A stretch of DNA of 30,762 nt from JBCBST01 sp039819115 (GTDB lineage Bacteria > Bacteroidota > Rhodothermia > Balneolales > Balneolaceae): contig JBCBST010000029.1 of assembly GCA_039819115.1 (NCBI GenBank), positions 1-30,762 on the forward strand, read 5' to 3'. The notes below the pieces were generated by a model. That model worked only from the letters and a program-made list of their open reading frames with translations, did no database searches and had not been told where the DNA came from. Every line of letters begins with the position of its first letter. Position 1 is the first letter of the stretch. Positions 1 to 8,596 of this stretch are shown in pieces. Made by a program: the position numbers and the translations under genes.

Positions 1-124
1 GAAGTCGAAGTCAACCTCTTTTACTAACCTCATCTTTACGTATTCGTTTTATTATTTGGTATTGGAAGAAAATCCCAATCCCGGTCAGAAGATTGAGAAT
101 GTAAAAGAGGTTGACTTCGACTTC
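1..124. repeat. 24-bp perfect inverted repeat at the window edge
   Basis: Bases 1-24 are the exact reverse complement of bases 101-124, with 76 bases between them. Pairing breaks off at base 25, and since the left arm begins at base 1 the repeat may continue outside the window. The right arm lies inside the first reading frame. A perfect arm this long at a sequence end is typical of a fold-back artefact in assembly or amplification, but a genuine inverted repeat cannot be excluded. Confidence 0.85.
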
Positions 125-487
125 CAGTATAAAACTATGCAATCGTACCAGGATCCCGGCGTATGGAAACAGTACGGAGTTGGTAACAACGGAGAGATCC
201 CTGCCGATGCCGCTTTTCTGGCATTAAAGGTCCCTACGGGCGAGGGCTTTCGTCTAAATAGCACACTACACTTTCAACCTATTTATCAGGGTGCGAGTTT
301 TGTGTTTGTTCAGGAGAAAATTAACGATATTAACTATCCAGGATTCGATACCTATGTGTACCGGATTGACCGGGTGGTTGCTGGTGCTCCGCTTTCAGCA
401 GCAAGTAGCAGCAGCACGCAATCTGTCCCTGAGGAAGATGATGATGATAAGGTGCCCCTTCAGCCACCAAATGATCCGGAGCCATAG
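56..487 (+). CDS. Unidentified protein, probably 3' part of a gene
   Basis: I do not recognise this protein. The frame is open to the left edge, and the first usable start inside is a TTG at 56, so the gene is probably truncated or joined wrongly by the inverted repeat at 1-124. The visible 143 residues have a soluble, mixed beta-strand look (aromatic and Gly/Pro-rich) with no membrane segment. They end in a low-complexity tail: a run of Ala/Ser, then a Glu/Asp-rich stretch and a Pro-rich end. There is no signal peptide in the visible part. The sensor kinase gene starts 47 bases downstream on the same strand, but nothing links the two functionally. Confidence 0.55.
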   Translation: MVLEENPNPGQKIENVKEVDFDFQYKTMQSYQDPGVWKQYGVGNNGEIPADAAFLALKVPTGEGFRLNSTLHFQPIYQGASFVFVQEKINDINYPGFDTYVYRIDRVVAGAPLSAASSSSTQSVPEEDDDDKVPLQPPNDPEP

Positions 488-534
488 ATATCATTAAATA
501 TCTAATGCTCTTACAGTAGCTACATAATTATTAA

Positions 535-3408
535 ATGTACTTAGCTTTTTTAGGGGTTGTACTTCTGCAGGTTGTAGAATCTGCTGAGGTGCAGCCCTTT
601 AATGGTTTACCCTTAATCGATGCCTACGATACCGAAGAGTTAGGTGCTTCACCTCAAAATTGGGAATCGATAACCGATACGAATGGGGTATTGTACGTTG
701 CAAATCAGGGTGCAGTGCTTAAATATGACGGTGTATCCTGGAGATCCACATCTGTAAGCGGTCGACCGGCTTCTATAGCAAAAGATGGACAAGGCCGCAT
801 TTTTATTGGGGGAGCCAATGATTTTGGATACCTACGCCCATCAGAATCACCCGGCAATATAAACGAAGAATATGTTTCCCTGAGGCGGGTACTGGTGCCT
901 GATTCTATCCAGTTCGATCGCGTGTTTAATACAATAGCTCATAACGGGTTGGTGTATTTCCAGTCCAATACCCATTTGTTTCGGTATGATGGGGAAAGCA
1001 TTGAGGTGTTCCGGCCTCCCGTCCGTTTCCAGGGTCTTGGAGTGATTGATGATAAAGTGGTGGTGAAATCTTCTGGAGTTGGACTGCTGGAAGTTCGGGA
1101 TGATGAACTCACCTTAATTGAGAATGGAAACGATCCCTTTTTCAGGGATAACTTTATAGAGATCATGACCCCGTACAATGATAAGGTCTTGATTTGTACC
1201 CGAAGCACAGGCTGTGTGTCTTACAGGCACGGGACCGTATCGTCTGTTCAGTTCAGGTTTAATCCCGCCCTGATCAGCCGGGGATTATATGATGTGGAAC
1301 AGTTGAATGATGGTACCTTGCTGTTTGGGACGTTGGGTAATGGATTGGTTCAAACCGACACCACAGGTGCAATCATTAGAACCCTTAATAAAGATGATGG
1401 TCTGTTGAATAATACCATACTGGATATCTTCGAGGATGAAAAAGGATTGGTATGGGTATCCTCGAACAGCGGGGTGAATAAATTGGAACTAGGGATTCCG
1501 CTAGCGGTATATGACGAACGGGTGGGCATTCCTGGAATTGTATGGTTTACCGCTGAAACCCAGCGAGGGTTTATCATTTCCACGAGCGAAGGCGTTTTCA
1601 TACGAACAGGCAAAGGTTTAGAGAAAGTAGAAAACATCACCCGGTCTTGTCTTTCCTATTCAGAAGTATCGGACGGTATTTTTTTTGGATGTAACAGTAC
1701 TCCTTTTTTCCTGCCGGAAAATAGCAGCAGAGCCGAGGTGTTCGGAAGAGAAGTGTCTCACGTTCAGGTATTTAATGAAGACCAGACGTGGTTTGCGACG
1801 GCAAACATGGGTGCAACCATGCATGCCAGAACAGACACCAGTATTGAAAAAAGCATAACATTTGATGAAGTAAAATCGAGACCAAATTCATTACTTGTCG
1901 ATTCCCTTTCAAACATCTGGGTGGGTTCACCACAAGGGGTGTACCAGATCCGTGTTGGGGGTGATGTGTCGGATTACACCGTAAGGCATTATGGTAAAAC
2001 GTTTGCTCCGGGATTTGGTGCCTGGGTAACCGTTTCTTTACTGCATGGGGCACCTACTTTTTTTACCAATAATGGGTTATACGTGTATGACAGTAACACG
2101 GACTCTATAGTGCCGGATGAGCGGTTTGGGGAGCAGTTTGCCGATACTACCCGACAAGTGTTTCTTGGTGCATCAAAGCCCGGTAAGGTGGCTTATTTTT
2201 CAACAAGTCCAAGATATGAAGCGGTTGAATATACCGGAGAAGGACTGGTTTCAAGAAATCTGAAGGGCTTATATCGGGTGGAAATAGGTACGCCTGCCTG
2301 GTTAATGATTGATCGGTTTAACATGATGTGGCTTTCTACCTCGAATGGGGTAGCCCGGTACGATCCCACGCTGGATTCAGAACCAGAGGATTCTTTTTTT
2401 CTGGCCATCAATGAAATAACCACCATCAACACCGATTCTCTGCTGAATGGTGCAAGTACCAAGGCGTTTACCATACCCTATTCGGATAACAGAATCCGGT
2501 TTTCAGTAGCAGCTGCCACCTATTCCGATCCAACGGCTACCGAATACCGGTATCGGCTGGAGGGAGCCGAAGACACCTGGACCGAATGGATCAGTGAACC
2601 GACCAAAGACTATACTTTTATCCCGGAAGGAGAGTACACCTTCCAGGTTCAGGCCAGGAATATCTATGGGGTGCTCAGCGGCATCAGCGAATATACCTTT
2701 TCGGTACTCCCGCCCTGGTATCGTACCTGGTGGGCGTATGTATTATATGTGATGGCAGTATCAGGGGCGCTGTATGGGATCTACCTCATCCGATTGAACC
2801 AGATTCTGAAAGAAGTACAAATCCGAAACAGGATTGCTGCCGACCTGCACGACGAGGTAAGCGCCACCTTGAGCAGTATCAGCTTTTTTGCACATGCGGT
2901 AGACCGGGAACAGCCTCAAAAGAAATCAGAACGATTTGTGAAGCTCATCTTGGAAAGTGCAAACGACGCCAAAGAGAAAATATCCGATATTGTCTGGGCC
3001 ATTAATCCCGAACACGATGATTGGGAAACCTTTCTGGCAAAATGCCGGCGCTACACGGTGGATATACTCGAATCCCGGGAAATGAAGCACAACCTGAAGA
3101 TTGATGTGGATTTGAAGGGTAAGATGAAAATGGAGTTTCGACAGCATCTCTGGATGATATTCAAGGAAGTGGTAACCAATTCGGTTCGCCATGCCGATGC
3201 CAGCAGGCTCGACATTATTCTCACAAACAAATCAAACACCCTGGTTTTGATTGTTCAGGACGATGGAAAAGGATTTTCTGCGGAACTGGATGCCCGAGGG
3301 AATGGCATAAACAACATTTATAAACGGGCTGAACTTATTCGCGCTAAGGTGGATTTGAATACGGCCGAAGGATTTGGTACCCGATGGAACCTTGAAATTC
3401 CCGTTTAA
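535..3408 (+). CDS. Propeller-type sensor histidine kinase (HisKA_3 class)
   Basis: This is a membrane sensor kinase of the two-component-regulator-propeller type. A short hydrophobic signal (residues 1-17) precedes a long periplasmic region with repeated propeller-like blades such as GLVWVSSNSGVNKLE and NIWVGSPQGVYQ, to about residue 640. A Y_Y_Y domain follows at about 645-730, then one membrane segment at about 730-755. The cytoplasmic kinase core has the phospho-acceptor His772 in a DLHDEVSAT motif of the NarX/DesK (HisKA_3) class. Its HATPase has an N-box Asn near 882, DDGKG at about 909-913 and a GNG box near 922. The ATG at 535 is preceded directly by an in-frame TAA, so the start is secure. 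No receiver or AraC domain is fused, unlike the hybrid versions in Bacteroides. The NarL-type regulator at 3500 is the obvious partner. The ligand is unknown. Confidence 0.93.
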   Translation: MYLAFLGVVLLQVVESAEVQPFNGLPLIDAYDTEELGASPQNWESITDTNGVLYVANQGAVLKYDGVSWRSTSVSGRPASIAKDGQGRIFIGGANDFGYLRPSESPGNINEEYVSLRRVLVPDSIQFDRVFNTIAHNGLVYFQSNTHLFRYDGESIEVFRPPVRFQGLGVIDDKVVVKSSGVGLLEVRDDELTLIENGNDPFFRDNFIEIMTPYNDKVLICTRSTGCVSYRHGTVSSVQFRFNPALISRGLYDVEQLNDGTLLFGTLGNGLVQTDTTGAIIRTLNKDDGLLNNTILDIFEDEKGLVWVSSNSGVNKLELGIPLAVYDERVGIPGIVWFTAETQRGFIISTSEGVFIRTGKGLEKVENITRSCLSYSEVSDGIFFGCNSTPFFLPENSSRAEVFGREVSHVQVFNEDQTWFATANMGATMHARTDTSIEKSITFDEVKSRPNSLLVDSLSNIWVGSPQGVYQIRVGGDVSDYTVRHYGKTFAPGFGAWVTVSLLHGAPTFFTNNGLYVYDSNTDSIVPDERFGEQFADTTRQVFLGASKPGKVAYFSTSPRYEAVEYTGEGLVSRNLKGLYRVEIGTPAWLMIDRFNMMWLSTSNGVARYDPTLDSEPEDSFFLAINEITTINTDSLLNGASTKAFTIPYSDNRIRFSVAAATYSDPTATEYRYRLEGAEDTWTEWISEPTKDYTFIPEGEYTFQVQARNIYGVLSGISEYTFSVLPPWYRTWWAYVLYVMAVSGALYGIYLIRLNQILKEVQIRNRIAADLHDEVSATLSSISFFAHAVDREQPQKKSERFVKLILESANDAKEKISDIVWAINPEHDDWETFLAKCRRYTVDILESREMKHNLKIDVDLKGKMKMEFRQHLWMIFKEVVTNSVRHADASRLDIILTNKSNTLVLIVQDDGKGFSAELDARGNGINNIYKRAELIRAKVDLNTAEGFGTRWNLEIPV

Positions 3409-3413
3409 TAACT

Positions 3414-3451
3414 CTACATACGTATGTAGGTTATCTTAAAGGGAACTTCCC
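3414..3451. promoter_or_regulatory. Two palindromes between kinase and regulator genes
   Basis: The 91-base gap between the kinase and the regulator holds a perfect 16-bp palindrome, CTACATACGTATGTAG (3414-3429). Twelve bases further is GGGAA-C-TTCCC (3441-3451). The first resembles a dimer-binding site and could be an autoregulatory operator for the NarL-type regulator. The second could instead be part of an mRNA hairpin. No T-run follows, so it is not an intrinsic terminator. Function is inferred from position only. Confidence 0.45.
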
Positions 3452-3499
3452 TAATATGATGTATACAGAATTGCTACACAACAATGAAAGGATTGATAC

Positions 3500-4141
3500 A
3501 TGATTAAAGTGGGTATTGTAGAAGACAATAAATATATGCGGGAAGGCTGGCAAACCTTTATCGATTATGAGAGAGATTTATGTGTGGTTGCCTGTTTTGG
3601 GGATTGTGAATCTGCCATTGAATCCGGTGAACTGCAAAAGTGCGATGTATTATTAATGGACATCGGGCTACCGGGCATGTCTGGCGTGGAAGGGGTGTAC
3701 CAGATTAAAGAACAGCTACCGTCTATGAACATCCTCATGGCAACGGTTTACGACGACGATAGACACATTTTTGAAGCATTAAAGGCCGGGGCCATCGGCT
3801 ACCTGACTAAAAAAATAAGTCCGGAAGACCTCGTTGAGGCTATTCGCGAAGCACATAATGGTGGATCTCCCATCACACCCAGTATTGCACGCAAAGTGAT
3901 CAATACCATGTTCAACCGTTCGGAAGTGTATGCAAGTACCGAGCTTACCGAACGCGAAAAGGAAATACTCGAGGCCCTGGCCACCGGAAAATCATACGAA
4001 GAAATCGGACGTTCGCTCGAACAGCGGCTGTCGGTAGACGGCGTTCGCCATCATGTGCGGAATATTTACAAGAAGCTGGAAGTACATAACCGGACGGAAG
4101 CCATATACAAAGGGATTTCACATCGAATTATATCCGGTTAA
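3500..4141 (+). CDS. NarL/FixJ-family response regulator
   Basis: A 213-residue response regulator. The receiver domain (about 1-120) has the acidic pair around Asp9, the phospho-acceptor Asp54 in LLMDIGLPG, the Thr/Ser position at ATVYDD (about 81-85) and the conserved Lys104 in YLTKK. The C-terminal LuxR-type helix-turn-helix starts at LTEREKEIL (about 148) and runs through VRHHVRNIYKKL. It lies 91 bases after the HisKA_3 kinase gene on the same strand, and this class of kinase normally pairs with NarL-type regulators, so the two are very likely cognate. Full length for the family. The targets cannot be read from the sequence. The palindromes just upstream are candidate self-binding sites. 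Confidence 0.95.
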   Translation: MIKVGIVEDNKYMREGWQTFIDYERDLCVVACFGDCESAIESGELQKCDVLLMDIGLPGMSGVEGVYQIKEQLPSMNILMATVYDDDRHIFEALKAGAIGYLTKKISPEDLVEAIREAHNGGSPITPSIARKVINTMFNRSEVYASTELTEREKEILEALATGKSYEEIGRSLEQRLSVDGVRHHVRNIYKKLEVHNRTEAIYKGISHRIISG

Positions 4142-4261
4142 ACCACGATTAAAAACATTTTGCAAGATGTGCCGGGGGTTTGGTATTTAATCGCTGTTTT
4201 CATTTCTAAGCCAGCGGATTAATTCCGATATTCTTGCCTCAATTCAGAATTGAGCCCATAC

Positions 4262-5629
4262 ATGAAAGAACGTATTCGAATCGCTTCCGGGCAAGGCTTT
4301 TGGGGTGACCTGCCCATAGCTCCCGTCAATCAGGCCAAACAAGGGCCCATCGATTATCTGGTGATGGACTATCTTGCAGAAGTCACTATGTCCATCATGC
4401 AAAAGCAGCGCATGAAAAACCCGGAATGGGGTTATGCCAGAGATTTTGTTGGTGTGGTGGAACAGGTCTTACCGGAGATTACTCAAAACGGAGTAACGGT
4501 AATCAGTAACGCAGGTGGGGTTAATCCCATGGCCTGTAAAGATGAAATCCTCAAGATGGCCCGAAAGCACGGGGTTACCGATCTTACCGTTGCCGTGGTG
4601 GATGGAGATGATATTCTCCCCCAGATGGACACTCTGCTCAGTGATGGGCATGCCTTGGCCAATATGGAAGACGGGGCACCCATCAGCTCCGTTAAAGACC
4701 AGTTGCTAAGCGCCAATATCTACTTTGGCTGCCGCCCTATTGTGGAAGCGTTGAAAAAAGGCGCCGATGTGATTATCACGGGCCGGGTTACCGATACCGG
4801 TCTTACCTTAGCTCCCATGATTCATGAATTTGGATGGGATTTTGAGGATATGGATAAAATGGCTGTAGGTACCGTGGCCGGACATATTCTGGAATGTGGG
4901 GCACAGGCTTCCGGAGGTAATTTTACGGATTGGGAAACGGTCGATGATTTTGCAAACATCGGATTCCCCATCGTGGAGGCTTTCCCGGATGGAACCTTTT
5001 ATGTGACTAAGCATGAGAACACCGGCGGACTGGTATCAGCCATGACGGTGAAAGAACAGTTACTGTACGAAATCGGAGACCCAACCGAATACATCACTCC
5101 CGATGTGGTGGCAGATTTTACCAGCATTCACGTACAGGATGAAGTAAAAAACAGGGTGAAAGTGTTCGGCATCAAGGGTAAACCCGTTACCGAGTTTTAT
5201 AAGGTATCAGCCAGCTACAACGATGGGTATAAACTCACTGCCACTCTGGTATACAGCTGGCCCTATGCTCTGAAAAAGGCAGAAAAAGGCGCTGAGATAC
5301 TCGAAGACCGGGCGCAGAAGCTCAACCTTGAATTTGAAGAGTTCCATAAAGAGTACGTTGGATATAATGGAGTTGCCGAACAACCCATTACATTCGGATC
5401 GGAAGTGGATGATCTGGACGAAATTCAGATGAGAATCAGTGTTTCAGGAAAAAATAAAAGCCACCTGGATCGGTTTGGAATGGAAATTGCTCCATTGATT
5501 TTAACTGGTCCGAGCGGAGTCACAGGTTTTGCAGGTGGAAGACCCAAGGCAAGCGACGTGGTCGCGTACTGGCCGGCCCTGTTAAGGAAAGAAGCCGTTG
5601 AGCCCAGAGTGAGCCTTTTTTCGGTTTAG
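4262..5629 (+). CDS. AtuA-family protein (DUF1446, acyclic terpene utilisation type)
   Basis: The 455-residue protein matches the AtuA/DUF1446 family. It has an N-terminal SGQGFWGDLP, a conserved VISNAGGVNP, a central IITGRVTDTGLTLAP and AAGHILECGAQASGGNF-like blocks (here VAGHILECGAQASGGNF), and a C-terminal TGPSGVTGFAGGRP. AtuA of Pseudomonas is required for citronellol/geraniol degradation, but most family members have no assigned reaction and the exact chemistry is not established. The frame could begin at a TTG at 4250. I prefer the ATG at 4262 because the recognisable family start (MKERIRIASGQG) follows it. The usual neighbours of the catabolic cluster (acyl-CoA carboxylase, enoyl-CoA hydratase) are absent here, so a role in terpene degradation is not supported by context. 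A renalase-like flavoprotein follows after 58 bases. Confidence 0.85.
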   Translation: MKERIRIASGQGFWGDLPIAPVNQAKQGPIDYLVMDYLAEVTMSIMQKQRMKNPEWGYARDFVGVVEQVLPEITQNGVTVISNAGGVNPMACKDEILKMARKHGVTDLTVAVVDGDDILPQMDTLLSDGHALANMEDGAPISSVKDQLLSANIYFGCRPIVEALKKGADVIITGRVTDTGLTLAPMIHEFGWDFEDMDKMAVGTVAGHILECGAQASGGNFTDWETVDDFANIGFPIVEAFPDGTFYVTKHENTGGLVSAMTVKEQLLYEIGDPTEYITPDVVADFTSIHVQDEVKNRVKVFGIKGKPVTEFYKVSASYNDGYKLTATLVYSWPYALKKAEKGAEILEDRAQKLNLEFEEFHKEYVGYNGVAEQPITFGSEVDDLDEIQMRISVSGKNKSHLDRFGMEIAPLILTGPSGVTGFAGGRPKASDVVAYWPALLRKEAVEPRVSLFSV

Positions 5630-5687
5630 CGAGGCAAAGTCTGAAGTTCGAAATTAGTTAGTATGAACGTTGTTATCTGATTGAGTT

Positions 5688-6719
5688 ATGAAAATTGCAA
5701 TTATTGGCGCTGGCATAGCTGGCTTAACTGCTGGTAAAGAACTGGCTGAAGCAGGCCATGAGATTGTCGTGTTTGAGAAAAGCAGGGGCTTCGGTGGAAG
5801 ACTGGCCACCCGCTATGCCGGTGATAAGCACCAGCTGAAATTCGATCATGGCGTGCCTTATTTTGAAGCCCATACGGCCGACTTCCAGCAGTTTGTGGTA
5901 GAGCTCATGGATAAAGATATCGTACGGTTATGGAATGGTGATTTCGTAATTCATGATGGCGAAGGATTTGTGCCTGCTTCCCTTACCGCTCCACGCTATG
6001 TAGCCGGTGAGGGAATGAACAAAATCGGACAATACCTGAGCCGATGGGTAGACGTTCGTACCGAAACACGAGTGGGAGGGATCACTCATGTGGGCGGATC
6101 CGGTAAAAAAAGAAACTGGATGCTGAATCTTCAAAGCAGCGACACCGAAGGGTTTGATGCCATTATCATTGCTACACCGGCTAAGCAGGCCTATGCCATC
6201 CTCAACACCACCATTGACGAAATATCAACCCTCAACATCGTAAAAGATGTGGATGAAGTCAGTTACCTGCCCACATTCAGCCTGCTGCTCCAATACACCG
6301 GGGGACCAGACATAAGCTGGAACGCCGCTGAACTACCCGATCACCCATCCATACGATGGATTAGTAATGAGGTATCCAAAGAGCGTGGAGCCCATCAAAA
6401 GGGAACCTTTGTAGTACATTCTTCTTACGATTTTGCACAAGCCCACATCAATGACGACCGTGATGAGATTATGCACGCCTTGCTGGACGATCTGGGTGGG
6501 CTTCTGGGGAGCTGGGCGGGATTACCAACCATGAAAAATCTCCACTTTTGGAGATACAGCAAACCGGAAAACCCCATACACCAACCCTTTTTAGAAGTAA
6601 GAAACCAACAGTCGCCGGTAGCCCTCATAGGAGCATACATGAACGGTGATACCGTTGAATCGGCTTTTCATTCAGGAAAGGCATTAGCCCGACACTGGAA
6701 CACCGTATTCGGCAAGTAA
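5688..6719 (+). CDS. Renalase-like FAD-dependent oxidoreductase
   Basis: A 343-residue flavoprotein. The N-terminal Rossmann fold has GAGIAGL (residues 7-13) with an acidic strand end (VVFEKS) for the FAD ribose, then GFGGRLATR and FDHGVPYFEAH. That order is typical of renalase-like and related amine-oxidase-fold proteins (FDHGaqYF). The C-terminus has the expected second FAD contact, ALIGAYMNGDTVESAFHSGKALA. No signal peptide, so cytoplasmic. Bacterial renalases oxidise mis-reduced dihydro-isomers of NAD(P)H, but the substrate here cannot be decided from motifs alone. The ABC gene starts 16 bases after the stop, suggesting one transcript. Confidence 0.8.
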   Translation: MKIAIIGAGIAGLTAGKELAEAGHEIVVFEKSRGFGGRLATRYAGDKHQLKFDHGVPYFEAHTADFQQFVVELMDKDIVRLWNGDFVIHDGEGFVPASLTAPRYVAGEGMNKIGQYLSRWVDVRTETRVGGITHVGGSGKKRNWMLNLQSSDTEGFDAIIIATPAKQAYAILNTTIDEISTLNIVKDVDEVSYLPTFSLLLQYTGGPDISWNAAELPDHPSIRWISNEVSKERGAHQKGTFVVHSSYDFAQAHINDDRDEIMHALLDDLGGLLGSWAGLPTMKNLHFWRYSKPENPIHQPFLEVRNQQSPVALIGAYMNGDTVESAFHSGKALARHWNTVFGK

Positions 6720-6735
6720 AACAAAAAAACGCACT

Positions 6736-8529
6736 TTGGAGTCAATTCGTCAACTTAATGTCTATCTGAAGAAGTATCGGGGTTCGATACTACTGGGATG
6801 TCTGTTGCTGACGGCAGCCAACTTTTGCCTGGTGTGGATCCCATCTCTTATTCGTAAAACTATGGATGAGGTGGAAGGACTGTCGGCTGGTGGATATACG
6901 GTACCCGATTCGCTGTTGACGACCCTGTTTAGCAGTGAGGCTGCCGAAGTATTGGCGTACAATTCACTCATTCTGCTTAGCGCGGTGTTCGGATACGGGA
7001 TACTCCTTTTCGGTACAAGACAAACCTTAATTGTGTCTTCCCGAAAAGTTGAATTTGATATCCGTAACGATATCCTGAAGAAGCTCATGGAGCTTCCCCA
7101 GCGGTTTTATTCCACATATTCTTCCGGCGAGGTGTATGTGAGGGCCAGTGAAGACGTGAACAAAGTGCGGGAATACTTTGGGCCCGTTATCATGTACAGC
7201 GTCAATACGATAACCCGTGCCACTTTTGTGATCACAATGATGGCTGTTGTCAGCCCCGAACTCATGATCTGGGCTCTGATTCCCCTGCCGTTTATTTCTG
7301 TTTTTGCCTACTGGATCACCCATTACATTCACAAGCATTCCATCATTATCCAGGAGCAGTACTCGGTGCTGGCCGGAAGGGTGAGAGAAACGTTTTCAAG
7401 CATCCGTTTAGTAAAGGCGTACAATCGTATTGACCATGAACAGGCTCGCTTTGAAGCGGAAAGTGAGAGCTACCGAAAGAAAAAGTTACGGTTGGATATG
7501 ATTGAATCCATGTTCCATCCGGCGCTGAACTTCCTGATCGGGATATCCCTGATTATCGTGATATGGCAGGGGGGAAACATGGTGATCGATGGAACATTGA
7601 CCATTGGTAATATTGTGGAGTTTCTCATTTATGTAGCCTATCTCATCTGGCCGGTTGCTGCGTTGGGATATACCACAAACCGTTTCCAGAAGTCGGTAGC
7701 TTCCTGGCAACGGATCAAAGAAGTACTGGATCAGCCGGTTGAGATTGCGTCCTTACCCGAATCTGCAGAGACCTTCCTGAACGGTGATATCGAGTTTAAA
7801 AACGTGTGCTTCAGCTATCCGGGAAGTGAAACAAGAGTATTACAGGATATTTCCCTTACCATCAGGAAAGGAGAACAGATTGCTATTGTGGGACGAACCG
7901 GTTCCGGAAAAACAAGCCTGGTACAAATGCTGCCCCGGTTGTTTGATCCCACAGAAGGGGCTATTCTGATAAATGGGAAGGACATCAGGAATCTTCCCCT
8001 GGATCAATTGAGAGCTGCAATAGGATATGTTCCCCAGGAAACGTTTTTGTTTTCTGATACCATCGGAGCGAATATTGCTTTTGGGGTAGAAGAAGCCGAT
8101 CAGGAACGCATTGAGGATGCTGCGGAAAAAGCTCAGGTTAGAGATAATATTTTGGATTTTGAGAAAAAATTTCAGACTATACTCGGCGAAAGGGGTATTA
8201 CGTTGTCTGGCGGTCAAAAGCAGAGAACCGCAATTGCAAGAGCACTGATAAAAAACCCCGAAATACTCATTTTTGATGATTCACTTAGTGCAATAGATAC
8301 CAAGACAGAAGACGCCATATTGGGGCATATACAAAAAGAATTGAGCGGAAGGACCACCATAATGATTAGTCACAGAATATCCACCATAAAGCACGCAGAT
8401 CGCATCTATTTTCTGGAAGATGGCCGGATCGCTGAATCAGGAACGCATAACGAACTTTTAGCACAGAATGGCCATTATACGGCCATGTACAACAAGCAAA
8501 TACTAGAAGAAGAACTAGCAGAAATCTAA
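6736..8529 (+). CDS. ABC exporter half-transporter with degenerate Walker B
   Basis: A 597-residue ABC exporter subunit with six membrane segments in about residues 15-310 and a C-terminal ATPase. Walker A is GRTGSGKT (386-393), the Q-loop Gln is near 434, the signature LSGGQ is at 490-494 and the switch His at 546. Walker B reads LIFDD: the catalytic Glu is Asp515. That Asp is the hallmark of the inactive-site partner in heterodimeric exporters such as TM287/288, BmrCD and LmrCD, where the partner carries the normal Glu and an altered signature. The subunit at 10022 has exactly those features. The start is a TTG at 6736 without a clear ribosome site, 16 bases after the flavoprotein stop. Probably a drug or lipid exporter of the inner membrane; substrate unknown. 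Confidence 0.93.
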   Translation: MESIRQLNVYLKKYRGSILLGCLLLTAANFCLVWIPSLIRKTMDEVEGLSAGGYTVPDSLLTTLFSSEAAEVLAYNSLILLSAVFGYGILLFGTRQTLIVSSRKVEFDIRNDILKKLMELPQRFYSTYSSGEVYVRASEDVNKVREYFGPVIMYSVNTITRATFVITMMAVVSPELMIWALIPLPFISVFAYWITHYIHKHSIIIQEQYSVLAGRVRETFSSIRLVKAYNRIDHEQARFEAESESYRKKKLRLDMIESMFHPALNFLIGISLIIVIWQGGNMVIDGTLTIGNIVEFLIYVAYLIWPVAALGYTTNRFQKSVASWQRIKEVLDQPVEIASLPESAETFLNGDIEFKNVCFSYPGSETRVLQDISLTIRKGEQIAIVGRTGSGKTSLVQMLPRLFDPTEGAILINGKDIRNLPLDQLRAAIGYVPQETFLFSDTIGANIAFGVEEADQERIEDAAEKAQVRDNILDFEKKFQTILGERGITLSGGQKQRTAIARALIKNPEILIFDDSLSAIDTKTEDAILGHIQKELSGRTTIMISHRISTIKHADRIYFLEDGRIAESGTHNELLAQNGHYTAMYNKQILEEELAEI

Positions 8530-8596
8530 ATATGAATCACGCTGAAATAAACAGCGTTTACATCTAAACAAAACATAGAAACGGGAGAATAAAACA

